Below the pieces are notes generated by a model, which made no database searches, was not told the DNA's origin, and saw nothing but the letters and a program-made list of their open reading frames with translations. From Lactobacillus sp. (lineage in GTDB: Bacteria; Bacillota; Bacilli; Lactobacillales; Lactobacillaceae): a DNA stretch of 64,000 bases. The stretch spans positions 1 to 64,000 of the forward strand of contig JAKDPD010000002.1 of the NCBI GenBank assembly GCA_030455605.1. The letters are read 5' to 3'. This document shows positions 19,540 through 28,769 of the stretch, in pieces. The number at the start of each line of letters is the position of its first letter. The first letter of the stretch is position 1. The position numbers and the translations under genes were made by a program.

Positions 19540-20187
19540 ATGATTACTAGCATTAATAAAGTCAGCTACCCTGGCACATTGATTGTGATTTTGGGTCAAG
19601 ATGATGGTCAACCAAAGTATGAAGAACGAGCAGATATTACTCGTATCACTGATAGCAAGGGAATAGTAACTGGGTTTAACTTTTTTAATATTGAATCCGT
19701 AATTGACTATGATCAATTACCAAATGGTCAGGTGAAGTTATCCGCTGACGATTTAGCTGCTTTGAATGCTAAATTGGCTGAGGCTGGCTTTAATGACAAG
19801 TTAGCTTACGGTCAACCAACAGTTGTCTATGGCTTGGTAAAATCATGTGAGGCCCATCCTGATTCAGACCATTTGCACGTTACCAAGGTTGATGTTGGGG
19901 CTGCAGATGATGTTCAGATTGTTTGCGGTGCACCTAATATTGCCGCTGGTCAAACGGTCGTAGTGGCATTACCTGGTACGTTAATGCCAAATGGTCTTGA
20001 AATTTGGCCAGGCGAATTACGGGGAGTTGCTTCATTTGGCATGATTTGTGCCGCCCGCGAATTAGGTCTGCCACATGCACCTGAAAAACGTGGCATTATG
20101 GTCGTGCCTGATAGTTTCAAAGCTGGGGCTGCCTTTGAGCCAACGAAGTGTGACGAATTAATTGCCAGTGGTGTGATTACGTTATAA
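19540..20187 (+). CDS. ytpR: YtpR family tRNA-binding domain protein
   Basis: EMAP/PheT-type tRNA-binding fold: CEAHPDSDHLHVTKVDVG...QIVCGAPNIAAGQTVVVALPG...GMICAARELGL. Confidence 0.9.
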   Translation: MITSINKVSYPGTLIVILGQDDGQPKYEERADITRITDSKGIVTGFNFFNIESVIDYDQLPNGQVKLSADDLAALNAKLAEAGFNDKLAYGQPTVVYGLVKSCEAHPDSDHLHVTKVDVGAADDVQIVCGAPNIAAGQTVVVALPGTLMPNGLEIWPGELRGVASFGMICAARELGLPHAPEKRGIMVVPDSFKAGAAFEPTKCDELIASGVITL

Positions 20188-20195
20188 TAGTGCTT

Positions 20196-20223
20196 AAGAG
20201 ACTTAGTTTAAGTCTCTTTTTTT
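20196..20223 (+). terminator. Terminator after ytpR
   Basis: aagagactta-gtt-taagtctctt + T run. Confidence 0.85.
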
Positions 20224-20273
20224 GCTGAAAAATGGTATCATGATAGGCAGTTATTAAGTCATGGAGAAAGATA

Positions 20274-21584
20274 ATGCTAGATAAGACGAAGCAATATTGG
20301 TTTATTGGGATAAAAGGAACAGGTATGGCATCATTGGCGCGAATCTTGCATGATTTGGGTTACCAAGTTGCAGGTTCAGATATTGCCAAACATACTTTTA
20401 CTCAGGAGCCGCTACTTGCGGCGGGGATTTCAGTCACAACTTTTGCAGCAGAACATATTAAGGCCAGTGGACAAGTGGTTGTGAAAGGTAATGCCTTTGA
20501 AGCCGACAACAGCGAAGTGAAAGCCTGCTTAGATCTCGGAGTTAAGTGGCAAAGTTATCCTGATACAGTGGAAGAGCTCATTGCTCAGCATACGAGTATT
20601 GGCATTGCCGGCTCACATGGTAAGACGTCAACTACTGGCTTGCTGGCACACGTATTAGGTGAAGTGGCACCCACCTCATTTCTAATTGGTGATGGTTCTG
20701 GTAAGGGCGTGGCTGATTCTAGATTCTTTGTCTATGAAGCCGATGAATATCGCCGCCATTTTCTTGCCTATCATCCAGATTACCAAATTATGACTAATGT
20801 TGATTTTGATCACCCTGACTATTTCAAGGATCAGGACGACTATGCTTATGCTTTCCAAGAAGCAGCTGATCAAACCAAACGTGGGATTTTTGTTTGGGGG
20901 GATGACCCTTATTTGGCTAAAATCACAAGTAAGGCACCTAAGTATACTTATGGTTTTAGGCCGGGTGATGATTTTATTGCTCATGATATTGTCAAGGATA
21001 CTCAGGGCGCTACATTTAGCGTACGCGCCTTAGGTGAAGAGCTAGGCCGCTTTACGATTCATTTATTTGGCGACCACAATATTCTCAATACGACCGCGGT
21101 CATTGCAATTGCTCATCTGGAAAAAATCCCGATGCCAGCGATTCGGGCAGGTTTGTTAACCTATCAAGGTGCTAAGCGGCGCTTTAGTGAACGTGATTTT
21201 GGTGATATTGCGGTCATTGATGACTACGCACACCATCCAACGGAAATGCGAGCTACCATTCAAGCCGCTCGTCAGAAGTTCCCAGATAAAAAAGTGGTCG
21301 TAGTTTTTCAGCCCCATACATATTCGCGAACTAAGAAATTTGCAGCTGAATTTGAGAAAATTTTACGTACGGTTGATAAAGCCTATGTGACACCAATTTT
21401 TGGGTCTGTGCGGGAAGCACAAGGTAGCATTTCTAGTGCCGATTTGACTGCTAAAATTCCTGGTTCAGAAGTGATTAATTTGGATAACATTGTCGATTTA
21501 ACTCAGAATAAGAACAGTGTCATCGTGTTCATGGGGGCTGGCGATATTTCAAAATATGAAGCCGCCTTTGAAAAGTTACTGTAA
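20274..21584 (+). CDS. murC: UDP-N-acetylmuramate--L-alanine ligase
   Basis: FIGIKGTGMASLARILHDLGYQVAGSD, GIAGSHGKTSTTGLL, DDYAHHPTE. Confidence 0.95.
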   Translation: MLDKTKQYWFIGIKGTGMASLARILHDLGYQVAGSDIAKHTFTQEPLLAAGISVTTFAAEHIKASGQVVVKGNAFEADNSEVKACLDLGVKWQSYPDTVEELIAQHTSIGIAGSHGKTSTTGLLAHVLGEVAPTSFLIGDGSGKGVADSRFFVYEADEYRRHFLAYHPDYQIMTNVDFDHPDYFKDQDDYAYAFQEAADQTKRGIFVWGDDPYLAKITSKAPKYTYGFRPGDDFIAHDIVKDTQGATFSVRALGEELGRFTIHLFGDHNILNTTAVIAIAHLEKIPMPAIRAGLLTYQGAKRRFSERDFGDIAVIDDYAHHPTEMRATIQAARQKFPDKKVVVVFQPHTYSRTKKFAAEFEKILRTVDKAYVTPIFGSVREAQGSISSADLTAKIPGSEVINLDNIVDLTQNKNSVIVFMGAGDISKYEAAFEKLL

Positions 21585-21602
21585 TCAAGTAATCGATTAA
21601 TG

Positions 21603-21627
21603 GTCCTAGCATTGCTAGGGCTTTTTA
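21603..21627 (+). terminator. Terminator after murC
   Basis: gtcctagc-att-gctagggc + TTTTT. Confidence 0.75.
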
Positions 21628-21694
21628 ATTTCTGAAAAAAGCTTAAAAGCTGTTAGAATAGATAGTAAAGCGGATCACACATTAAGGAGTAGTT

Positions 21695-24349
21695 ATGGCC
21701 AAGAAGAGAATGTTACTAGTAGATGGTAATTCCGTTGCGTTTCGCGCTTTTTATGCGTTATATCGGCAACTGGATCGCTTTATTAGCCCAGACGGGCATC
21801 ATACGAATGCAGTTTATGCATTTAAAAAAATGTTGGATGTCATGCTCAAAGAAACAGTGCCAGACTATGTGTTAGTGGCTTTTGATGCGGGCAAAACTAC
21901 CTTTAGAAATAAGTGGTACAGCGACTATAAAGGTGGCCGTCAAAAGACGCCAACTGAACTATCTGAACAATTACCAGTGATTCGTGAATTACTGACGGCT
22001 CTAGGTCTCAAAAACTATGAACTAGCGAATTATGAGGCTGATGATATCATTGGGACCATGTCACGGTTAGGAGATGAAGCGGGGCTTGATGTGACCGTAG
22101 TGACAGGTGATCGTGATTTAACCCAGTTAGCTTCTGAAAATGTGACGGTACTCATTACGAAGAATGGGGTAGGTCAAACAGAAGCTTATACGCCAGCTCA
22201 TATGCAAGAAGTGAATGGGGTAAGCCCAACGGCTTTTATTGATATGAAGGCGCTAATGGGCGACCAGTCGGATAACTATCCTGGTGTAACTAAAGTTGGT
22301 CCTAAGACTGCCAGTCGGTTAGTCCAAAAATACGGCTCAGTAGAGGGACTCTATGCTCATTTAGCTGATTTGAAACCGTCTAAACTGAAAGAAAATTTGA
22401 TTCATGATCATGATCAAGCTTTCTTAGCTAAAAAATTAGCCACCATTGATCGTCATTCACCACTGACAATTACGTTAGCTGATACGGCGCGGCAAACACC
22501 ACAAATAGCGAAATTGCGGCAATTTTATGAGCGCTTAGGGATGCGCAAGTTTTTGGCTGAGCTTGAAAGTAAAAGCACAGAAGATTCAGCTCCCGACCAG
22601 CAGTATCATTATGAGCTTCTTGATGCTGAGCATTTATCACCATTACTATCGCTACCAGAACGAATTAGTTTTTATCTTGAAATGCTAGGTGATGATTATC
22701 ATGTAGCTGATCCAATCGGTTTTGCACTGAAAGCGGGAGATACGATTTATGTGGGGACCCAAATTGATTTATTACAACAGCCAATCCTCAAAGATTTATT
22801 AACCAATCCCCGTATCCATAAGGATGTCTTTGATGTTAAACGCACGTACGTAGGTCTTTATCGGTTAGGAATCATGCCCCAGGGGCTTGATTACGACATG
22901 TTACTAGCGTCTTATTTAGTTGATAATGAGAATAATTCTGCTGATTTAGGGGAAGTTGCTCATTTGTACGGCAATTATCGCGTGGAAACGGATATTGCGG
23001 TTTATGGTAAGGGAAAGAAACAGGCCATTCCAGCGCCAGCTATTTTTGCCAATCACTTGGCAGGAAAAGTCGTTGTAATTGGGCAATTAAAGCCGATATT
23101 ACTTGCCAAGTTGCGGGACCATGAACAAGACGCGTTGTTTGATGAGATTGAACTGCCTTTAGCGTTTGTGCTCGCAAAAATGGAAATTACTGGGATGAAA
23201 GTTGTTCCTGGGACCTTGCTGGCCTTACAGAATGAGTTTGCACTGCGGCTGAATGAGTTAGAAAAGCAAATTTATTTAGATGCTGGCGAAGAATTTAATT
23301 TGAACTCGCCCAAGCAATTAGGCCACATCCTCTTTGAAAAGCTGGGCTTACCAGTGATTAAAAAAACTAAGACGGGTTATTCGACAAGTGTTGAAGTGCT
23401 TGACCAACTTAAGACGAGCAGTCTAGTGGTACAAAAAATTCTTGAGTATCGCCAAATTGCTAAGATTCAATCAACTTACGTGAAGGGGTTACTTGACGTT
23501 ATCCAACCAGATGGTCGGGTGCACAGTCGTTATTTGCAAACGCAAACAGCAACTGGACGCTTATCGAGTGTAGCACCAAATTTACAGAATATTCCGACTC
23601 GGACGCAGGAAGGCAAACAAATTCGGAAAGCGTTTGTACCGTCGACTCCTGATGGTTATATCTTTAGTTGTGATTACTCACAAGTGGAGTTGCGGGTGTT
23701 AGCTCATGTTTCGGGCGATATGCATATGCAGGAAGCCTTCAAGACAGGGTTTGATATTCATGCACATACCGCAATGAAGATCTTTCATTTGGCTAGTCCG
23801 GAAAAAGTGACCGGCCTTGAACGACGCCGTGCTAAGGCTGTCAATTTCGGAATTGTGTATGGTATTTCTGATTATGGTTTGTCAAAGAATTTGGGGATTA
23901 GCCGCAAGCAAGCCCAAGAGTTTATTGACAATTATTTCGATCAATATCCCCAGATTAAGACTTTTATGGCGCAAGCCATTAAAACGGCACGTGAACGTGG
24001 TTATGCTGAGACAATTATGCATCGTAGGCGTTATTTGCCAGACATTCATGCTAAAAATTATAATGTTCGGTCCTTTGCAGAGCGGACAGCGATTAATTCC
24101 CCAATTCAAGGATCAGCAGCTGATATTATTAAGATTGCAATGATTAATATGCAAAATGTGCTAGAAAAACGGCAGTTGAAATCCAAGTTGGTTTTGCAAG
24201 TTCATGATGAGTTGATTCTGGATGTTCCTAAAGCAGAATTAGCGACGATGAAACAGTTGGTTCCTGAGCTCATGCAACAGGCAGTGAAGTTGGATGTTCC
24301 GTTAACCGCCGATTCAGGCTATGGACATAATTGGTATGATGCAAAGTAG
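21695..24349 (+). CDS. polA: DNA polymerase I
   Basis: 5' nuclease domain (MLLVDGNSVAFRAFYAL, GDRDLTQLAS), polymerase motifs (DYSQVELRVLAH, RRRAKAVNFGIVYG, LVLQVHDELILDVP). Confidence 0.97.
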   Translation: MAKKRMLLVDGNSVAFRAFYALYRQLDRFISPDGHHTNAVYAFKKMLDVMLKETVPDYVLVAFDAGKTTFRNKWYSDYKGGRQKTPTELSEQLPVIRELLTALGLKNYELANYEADDIIGTMSRLGDEAGLDVTVVTGDRDLTQLASENVTVLITKNGVGQTEAYTPAHMQEVNGVSPTAFIDMKALMGDQSDNYPGVTKVGPKTASRLVQKYGSVEGLYAHLADLKPSKLKENLIHDHDQAFLAKKLATIDRHSPLTITLADTARQTPQIAKLRQFYERLGMRKFLAELESKSTEDSAPDQQYHYELLDAEHLSPLLSLPERISFYLEMLGDDYHVADPIGFALKAGDTIYVGTQIDLLQQPILKDLLTNPRIHKDVFDVKRTYVGLYRLGIMPQGLDYDMLLASYLVDNENNSADLGEVAHLYGNYRVETDIAVYGKGKKQAIPAPAIFANHLAGKVVVIGQLKPILLAKLRDHEQDALFDEIELPLAFVLAKMEITGMKVVPGTLLALQNEFALRLNELEKQIYLDAGEEFNLNSPKQLGHILFEKLGLPVIKKTKTGYSTSVEVLDQLKTSSLVVQKILEYRQIAKIQSTYVKGLLDVIQPDGRVHSRYLQTQTATGRLSSVAPNLQNIPTRTQEGKQIRKAFVPSTPDGYIFSCDYSQVELRVLAHVSGDMHMQEAFKTGFDIHAHTAMKIFHLASPEKVTGLERRRAKAVNFGIVYGISDYGLSKNLGISRKQAQEFIDNYFDQYPQIKTFMAQAIKTARERGYAETIMHRRRYLPDIHAKNYNVRSFAERTAINSPIQGSAADIIKIAMINMQNVLEKRQLKSKLVLQVHDELILDVPKAELATMKQLVPELMQQAVKLDVPLTADSGYGHNWYDAK

Positions 24350-24357
24350 GTGGTAAG

Positions 24358-25200
24358 ATGCCAGAGTTAGCAGAGGTAGAGACCGTTCGGCGGACGCTAT
24401 TACCCTTAATTCAAAATAAAGTTATTGCGAAAGTTATCCTATGGTATCCGAAGATTGTGGCAACCGATCATACCGCCTTCAGTCATCAGTTAGTGGGAAA
24501 GAGCATTGTAACCATTGATCGTTATGCCAAATTCTTGGAAATTCGATTATCCGGTCATTTGACGCTCGTGTCGCACTTAAGAATGGAAGGCAAGTACCGG
24601 CTTACATCACAAGCGACACCTAAAGAAAAACATGATCATGTTGAATTTGTTTTTGCGGACGGGACAGCACTACGCTACAATGATGTACGAAAATTTGGGC
24701 GCATGCAGCTGGTTCCGACGGGGCAGGAACGCACACTTACGGGAATTAATAAACTGGGTCCAGATGCTTTAACTCCGGCATTTACGACCAAATATTTGGT
24801 AGCGGCATTACATAAGAAAAAGAAAAATATTAAGTCGACGCTACTTGATCAGACTGTGGTTAGCGGTCTAGGCAATATTTATGCTGATGAAGTGTTATGG
24901 CGAGCTAAAATTCATCCCTTAAGCTGGGCAGATTCAATTCCAGCAAGTCGTTTGCGAATTCTGCATGATGATATTGTTCGATTATTAAAAGCCGCGATTG
25001 CTGCGGGTGGCACTACCGTCCATTCCTATTTGGATGCTAGTGGACGAACGGGCGGTTTTCAACCACAATTAAAAGTTTATGGTCACGCGGAAGAGCCTTG
25101 TGAACGATGTCAGAGGCCATTAGTTAAAATTAAAGTAAATGCCCGCGGGACGACTTTTTGTCCACACTGTCAGAAGGAATATTTATGTCCATCGTATTAG
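24358..25200 (+). CDS. mutM: Formamidopyrimidine-DNA glycosylase
   Basis: MPELAEVETVRR, SGLGNIYADEVLW, C-terminal zinc finger C-x2-C...C-x2-C (CERCQRPLVKIKVNARGTTFCPHCQ). Confidence 0.95.
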   Translation: MPELAEVETVRRTLLPLIQNKVIAKVILWYPKIVATDHTAFSHQLVGKSIVTIDRYAKFLEIRLSGHLTLVSHLRMEGKYRLTSQATPKEKHDHVEFVFADGTALRYNDVRKFGRMQLVPTGQERTLTGINKLGPDALTPAFTTKYLVAALHKKKKNIKSTLLDQTVVSGLGNIYADEVLWRAKIHPLSWADSIPASRLRILHDDIVRLLKAAIAAGGTTVHSYLDASGRTGGFQPQLKVYGHAEEPCERCQRPLVKIKVNARGTTFCPHCQKEYLCPSY

Positions 25201-25787
25201 GGATTACAGGCGGCATTGCCACGGGAAAATCCACTGTTGATGCATTTTTGAGAGAAAAACAATTACCGATTGTCGATAGCGATGCCATTGCCCATCAGCT
25301 ATTAGCACCAGGAGCAGCAGGCTGGGTCAATGTGAAGACAACCTTTGGCGAGAAATTTTTAAATGCTGACCAAACGATTGGTCGGGCTGCCTTAGGGCGC
25401 TATGTCTTTACCAACCCTGAAGCACTGGCACAATTAAATATGCTCAATCATCCACTCATTTATGCTGAGATTAAGCGGCAAATTGCTGCTTATCGCCAGC
25501 AAGGCGCTGCGTTAATTGTGTTTGATGCCCCCCTCATGTATGAAACTGGGGGTGAAAAGTTGTGCGATTATGTCCTGGTGGTAACCACAACATCCGCTTT
25601 ACAATTAAAACGGTTGATGACACGTAATCAGATCAGCCGTAGAGCAGCGTTGGCACGGATTCATAGTCAACTGCCATTAGCCGTTAAAATTGCCAAAGCT
25701 GATTTTGTCATTAATAATGTTGGTAGCAAGGCTGAGCTAAGAAGGAAGCTGGATCAAGTCATCGCCAGCATAGAAAGCGAGGGGTAA
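25185..25787 (+). CDS. coaE: Dephospho-CoA kinase
   Basis: MSIVLGITGGIATGKSTVDAFL, VDSDAIAHQL; ATG at 25185 overlapping mutM. Confidence 0.93.
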   Translation: MSIVLGITGGIATGKSTVDAFLREKQLPIVDSDAIAHQLLAPGAAGWVNVKTTFGEKFLNADQTIGRAALGRYVFTNPEALAQLNMLNHPLIYAEIKRQIAAYRQQGAALIVFDAPLMYETGGEKLCDYVLVVTTTSALQLKRLMTRNQISRRAALARIHSQLPLAVKIAKADFVINNVGSKAELRRKLDQVIASIESEG

Positions 25788-25789
25788 TC

Positions 25790-26257
25790 ATGGAATGCCC
25801 AAATTGTCATAAAAATGCTTCAAGAGTGATTGATTCGCGCCCTAGTGATGAGAATCGCGCTATTCGTAGACGCCGTGAATGTGAAAACTGTGGTTTTCGT
25901 TTTACAACCTTTGAACGAATTGAAACCGCGCCATTATTAGTTATTAAGACTGATGGCACGAGAGAACCATTTGATCGCAAAAAAATCTTGCATGGTGTGA
26001 TGGCTGCTGGTCAGAAACGTCCTATTTCTAGTGACCAATTTGAGAGTCTAGTTGACCACGTTGAAAATCGCATTCGTAAACAGGGTGTGAGTGAAATTTC
26101 ATCGAAAAAAATTGGTCAGCTTGTGATGGATGAGTTGGCACGTTTAGATGACGTTGCTTATATTCGATTTGCATCAATTTACCGTGAATTTAAGGATATG
26201 TCCAGTTTTATGAAGACAATGGAAGACATGATTGCCAAGCGTGAAAGGGAGAAATAA
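25790..26257 (+). CDS. nrdR: Transcriptional repressor NrdR
   Basis: MECPNCHKNASRVIDSRPSDENRAIRRRRECENCGFRFTTFE zinc ribbon + ATP-cone. Confidence 0.96.
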   Translation: MECPNCHKNASRVIDSRPSDENRAIRRRRECENCGFRFTTFERIETAPLLVIKTDGTREPFDRKKILHGVMAAGQKRPISSDQFESLVDHVENRIRKQGVSEISSKKIGQLVMDELARLDDVAYIRFASIYREFKDMSSFMKTMEDMIAKREREK

Positions 26258-26259
26258 TC

Positions 26260-27579
26260 ATGTTTGAAAGTTCAAATCCGAAGATGCCTTATTTTGTTGC
26301 CAATCAGATGACCATCTTCCCGAACCATCTAAAAGTACTCATTAAACTTTATCAGCCGATTATCGGTAATACGGCTTTAGCCTTATTTCAAACCTTGGTG
26401 CAAAATTTTGACAGTTATGAGATGCTGGCCGATGCCCAACCACTTTACTTATTACAAGAACAGCTAGATTGTAGTCTACAGACTTTTTTTCAGGCATTAC
26501 ACCGACTAGAAGCGGTGGGACTCGTCAAGACGTTTCTGCAGCACAATGTGCATGGTGATGTGTTAGTTTTTTCCGTGCAACAAGTGCCCAGCGCGAGTGC
26601 TTTTTTTGCCACTTCATTGTTAGCGAGTTTGCTCAAAGAAAAGCTGGGGACCGTAACTTTTCAGCGGCTCAGTCATCAATTTAGTCAAGAAGCACGGACT
26701 CACCGTAAGAAAGTGACCAATTTACAAGAAGTATCGGCTAACTTTTTTGAGGTTTTTCGGTTGCCAAGTGATGAAGCCATCAACCCTTCAACTGAGGTGG
26801 TAACAGCAGCGCATGACAATCAAGTTGGACCAACTCAAATTGCTAAAATTAGCCAATCTAAAACTTATGATTGGGCGTTTTTGACGGAATTATTTCAACG
26901 TTATCAAATTACCGCTGATGAAGTGCAGACTAAAAAGGCTGACTTAGCCAGTCTAATGAGTAGTTATGGCTTGTCCGAACAAGAGTTAGTTGATGAGATT
27001 CTACCGACGCTTCATGGAAACCACAAGTTAGATTTAGTGCAAATTAAACGCGCGCTAGCGGTTAACTACCGGGCGACAACTAGTCAGCGAGCCGTTAAGG
27101 CACAATTAGCGGCTAATGCGCAACCTGCGGGAAACAAGTTGCAACAACAGGATCAAACTTTGCTGACTGAAGTACGTCAGTATGCACCTATAGCATATTT
27201 ATATCATTTGCGTGAGCAACGTGGTGGCAGGGTGACGTCTTTTGAAAAGTCGCTAGTCTTAGATCTCAATTCGGTCTGGGGATTTTCTGATGAAGTGATT
27301 AACTTGTTACTTCATACTGCTTTAGCAAATAATAGTACGCTGAATCGTAAATTCGTTGAAGCCATTGCTAATAGTTGGATTCAAAATGGCGTTGCGACTG
27401 GTCAGCAGGCGTTAAACTATTTGGCAAAGCGGCAACAAAAAAAGCAACAACCGCGTCAGCGTCGCAAACGTTTGGAACGTGGCACCGATTGGTCCAAGAA
27501 ACGGGCGGAGATCACCACTAAAGATGATCCTAAAGCATTAGAAGCAATCTTTAAGCAATTCAAAGATCAAGAAGGGTAG
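26260..27579 (+). CDS. dnaB: Replication initiation and membrane attachment protein DnaB
   Basis: DnaB/DnaD-type protein directly upstream of dnaI; nrdR-dnaB-dnaI synteny. Confidence 0.88.
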   Translation: MFESSNPKMPYFVANQMTIFPNHLKVLIKLYQPIIGNTALALFQTLVQNFDSYEMLADAQPLYLLQEQLDCSLQTFFQALHRLEAVGLVKTFLQHNVHGDVLVFSVQQVPSASAFFATSLLASLLKEKLGTVTFQRLSHQFSQEARTHRKKVTNLQEVSANFFEVFRLPSDEAINPSTEVVTAAHDNQVGPTQIAKISQSKTYDWAFLTELFQRYQITADEVQTKKADLASLMSSYGLSEQELVDEILPTLHGNHKLDLVQIKRALAVNYRATTSQRAVKAQLAANAQPAGNKLQQQDQTLLTEVRQYAPIAYLYHLREQRGGRVTSFEKSLVLDLNSVWGFSDEVINLLLHTALANNSTLNRKFVEAIANSWIQNGVATGQQALNYLAKRQQKKQQPRQRRKRLERGTDWSKKRAEITTKDDPKALEAIFKQFKDQEG

Positions 27580-27588
27580 GTGAAGTAG

Positions 27589-28485
27589 ATGAAAGCGATG
27601 AATGATTTAATCAAGCGGATTATTCGCGAAAAAGGACTGGGAAGTCCAGATCAGCTTGCCAAAATGGTCTTGCAGGATGCAACTATCAAAGCCTTTCTAA
27701 CGAAGCATCAGGCAAATTTATCAGCTGCTCAAATTACCGCTAGTTTACCGGTGCTTTATGAGTTTTATAGCCAAAAGCAGCAATCTAATCCGGTAATGGC
27801 AGGGTATGAGCCCCAGCTTTTTTTGGCAGGCTCGGTTATTCAGATTAAGTATCTTAAAACTGCTAAGCAGCTTGCTGCTGAACAGGAAAGGCGGGTAAAG
27901 CGTAATGTTCAGCTCGTTAATTTACCGCTTAAATTGCGCCAAGTTAATTTATATGACCTAGATCGGACACCGGATCGACTAACTGCTTTAACGAAGGTTT
28001 CGCAGTTTTTAGCTGTTTACCAGCAAGGGCAGGCTCCCAAGGGCTTGTATCTTTCAGGTGATTTTGGTGTTGGCAAGACCTACATTCTAGCAGGTTTAGC
28101 CAATGCGGTTGCAAAATTAGAAAAACGGGTAGTCTTTTTACACGTGCCAACTTTCATTGCGAGTTTAGCGTCTCATTTTGCTGATAACTCACTTCAAGCT
28201 GAGATTAAGCGTGTTGCTGAGACCGATGTCTTGATTTTAGATGATATTGGCGCAGAAACTTTAAGCCAGTGGTCCCGTGATGATGTTTTAGGCGTGATTT
28301 TGCAAGTCCGGATGGACAATAGTCTTCCAACTTTCTTCTCATCAAATCTCGATTTGACCAGTCTAGAATCACATTTTGCTGAGACGAAGGATGCAATTGA
28401 TCCCGTTAAGGCCGCACGCTTAATGGCGCGCGTTCGCTTTTTGGCTGAAGAAGTTGTCGTTTCTGGTCCTAACCGCCGAAATTGA
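27589..28485 (+). CDS. dnaI: Primosomal protein DnaI (helicase loader)
   Basis: AAA+ Walker A GLYLSGDFGVGKTYILAGLAN, Walker B VLILDDIGAE. Confidence 0.93.
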   Translation: MKAMNDLIKRIIREKGLGSPDQLAKMVLQDATIKAFLTKHQANLSAAQITASLPVLYEFYSQKQQSNPVMAGYEPQLFLAGSVIQIKYLKTAKQLAAEQERRVKRNVQLVNLPLKLRQVNLYDLDRTPDRLTALTKVSQFLAVYQQGQAPKGLYLSGDFGVGKTYILAGLANAVAKLEKRVVFLHVPTFIASLASHFADNSLQAEIKRVAETDVLILDDIGAETLSQWSRDDVLGVILQVRMDNSLPTFFSSNLDLTSLESHFAETKDAIDPVKAARLMARVRFLAEEVVVSGPNRRN

Positions 28486-28503
28486 TTTTTTAATGGAAAA
28501 AGG

Positions 28504-28531
28504 TTGCATCTGACCATGCATGCCTTATAAT
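28504..28531 (+). promoter_or_regulatory. Promoter of thrS T-box transcript
   Basis: TTGCAT - 16 nt - TATAAT. Confidence 0.65.
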
Positions 28532-28539
28532 TGAAAGCA

Positions 28540-28754
28540 TAGATTAAGAACATGTTGTCACTAAACAGAGAGTAGGACTCGTTCTGAAAGCCTACAATGG
28601 TGTTACAACCCACTCTTAATTCAGTTAGAATATTCATCTATCGGGTGACTCCATTATCAGTTTTTAATGAGAAATCAATTTTAATTGATTTGAATTTTGG
28701 GTGGAACCACGTAGATAACGTCCCGACACGATTGTGTGTTGGGACTTTTTTTAT
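28540..28754 (+). promoter_or_regulatory. T-box leader upstream of thrS
   Basis: T-box core gggtggaaccacg at ~28699, terminator gtcccgacac/gtgttgggac + T run; followed by thrS. Confidence 0.9.
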
Positions 28755-28769
28755 TTTTTGGAGGGTAAC

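Noticed and set aside
20682-20984. Minus-strand 100-aa ORF
   Set aside because: Antisense to murC, no domain or ribosome-binding site noted.
23817-24143. Plus-strand 108-aa ORF in another frame
   Set aside because: Fully inside polA.
28194-28637. Minus-strand 147-aa ORF
   Set aside because: Antisense to dnaI and the thrS T-box leader; spurious.
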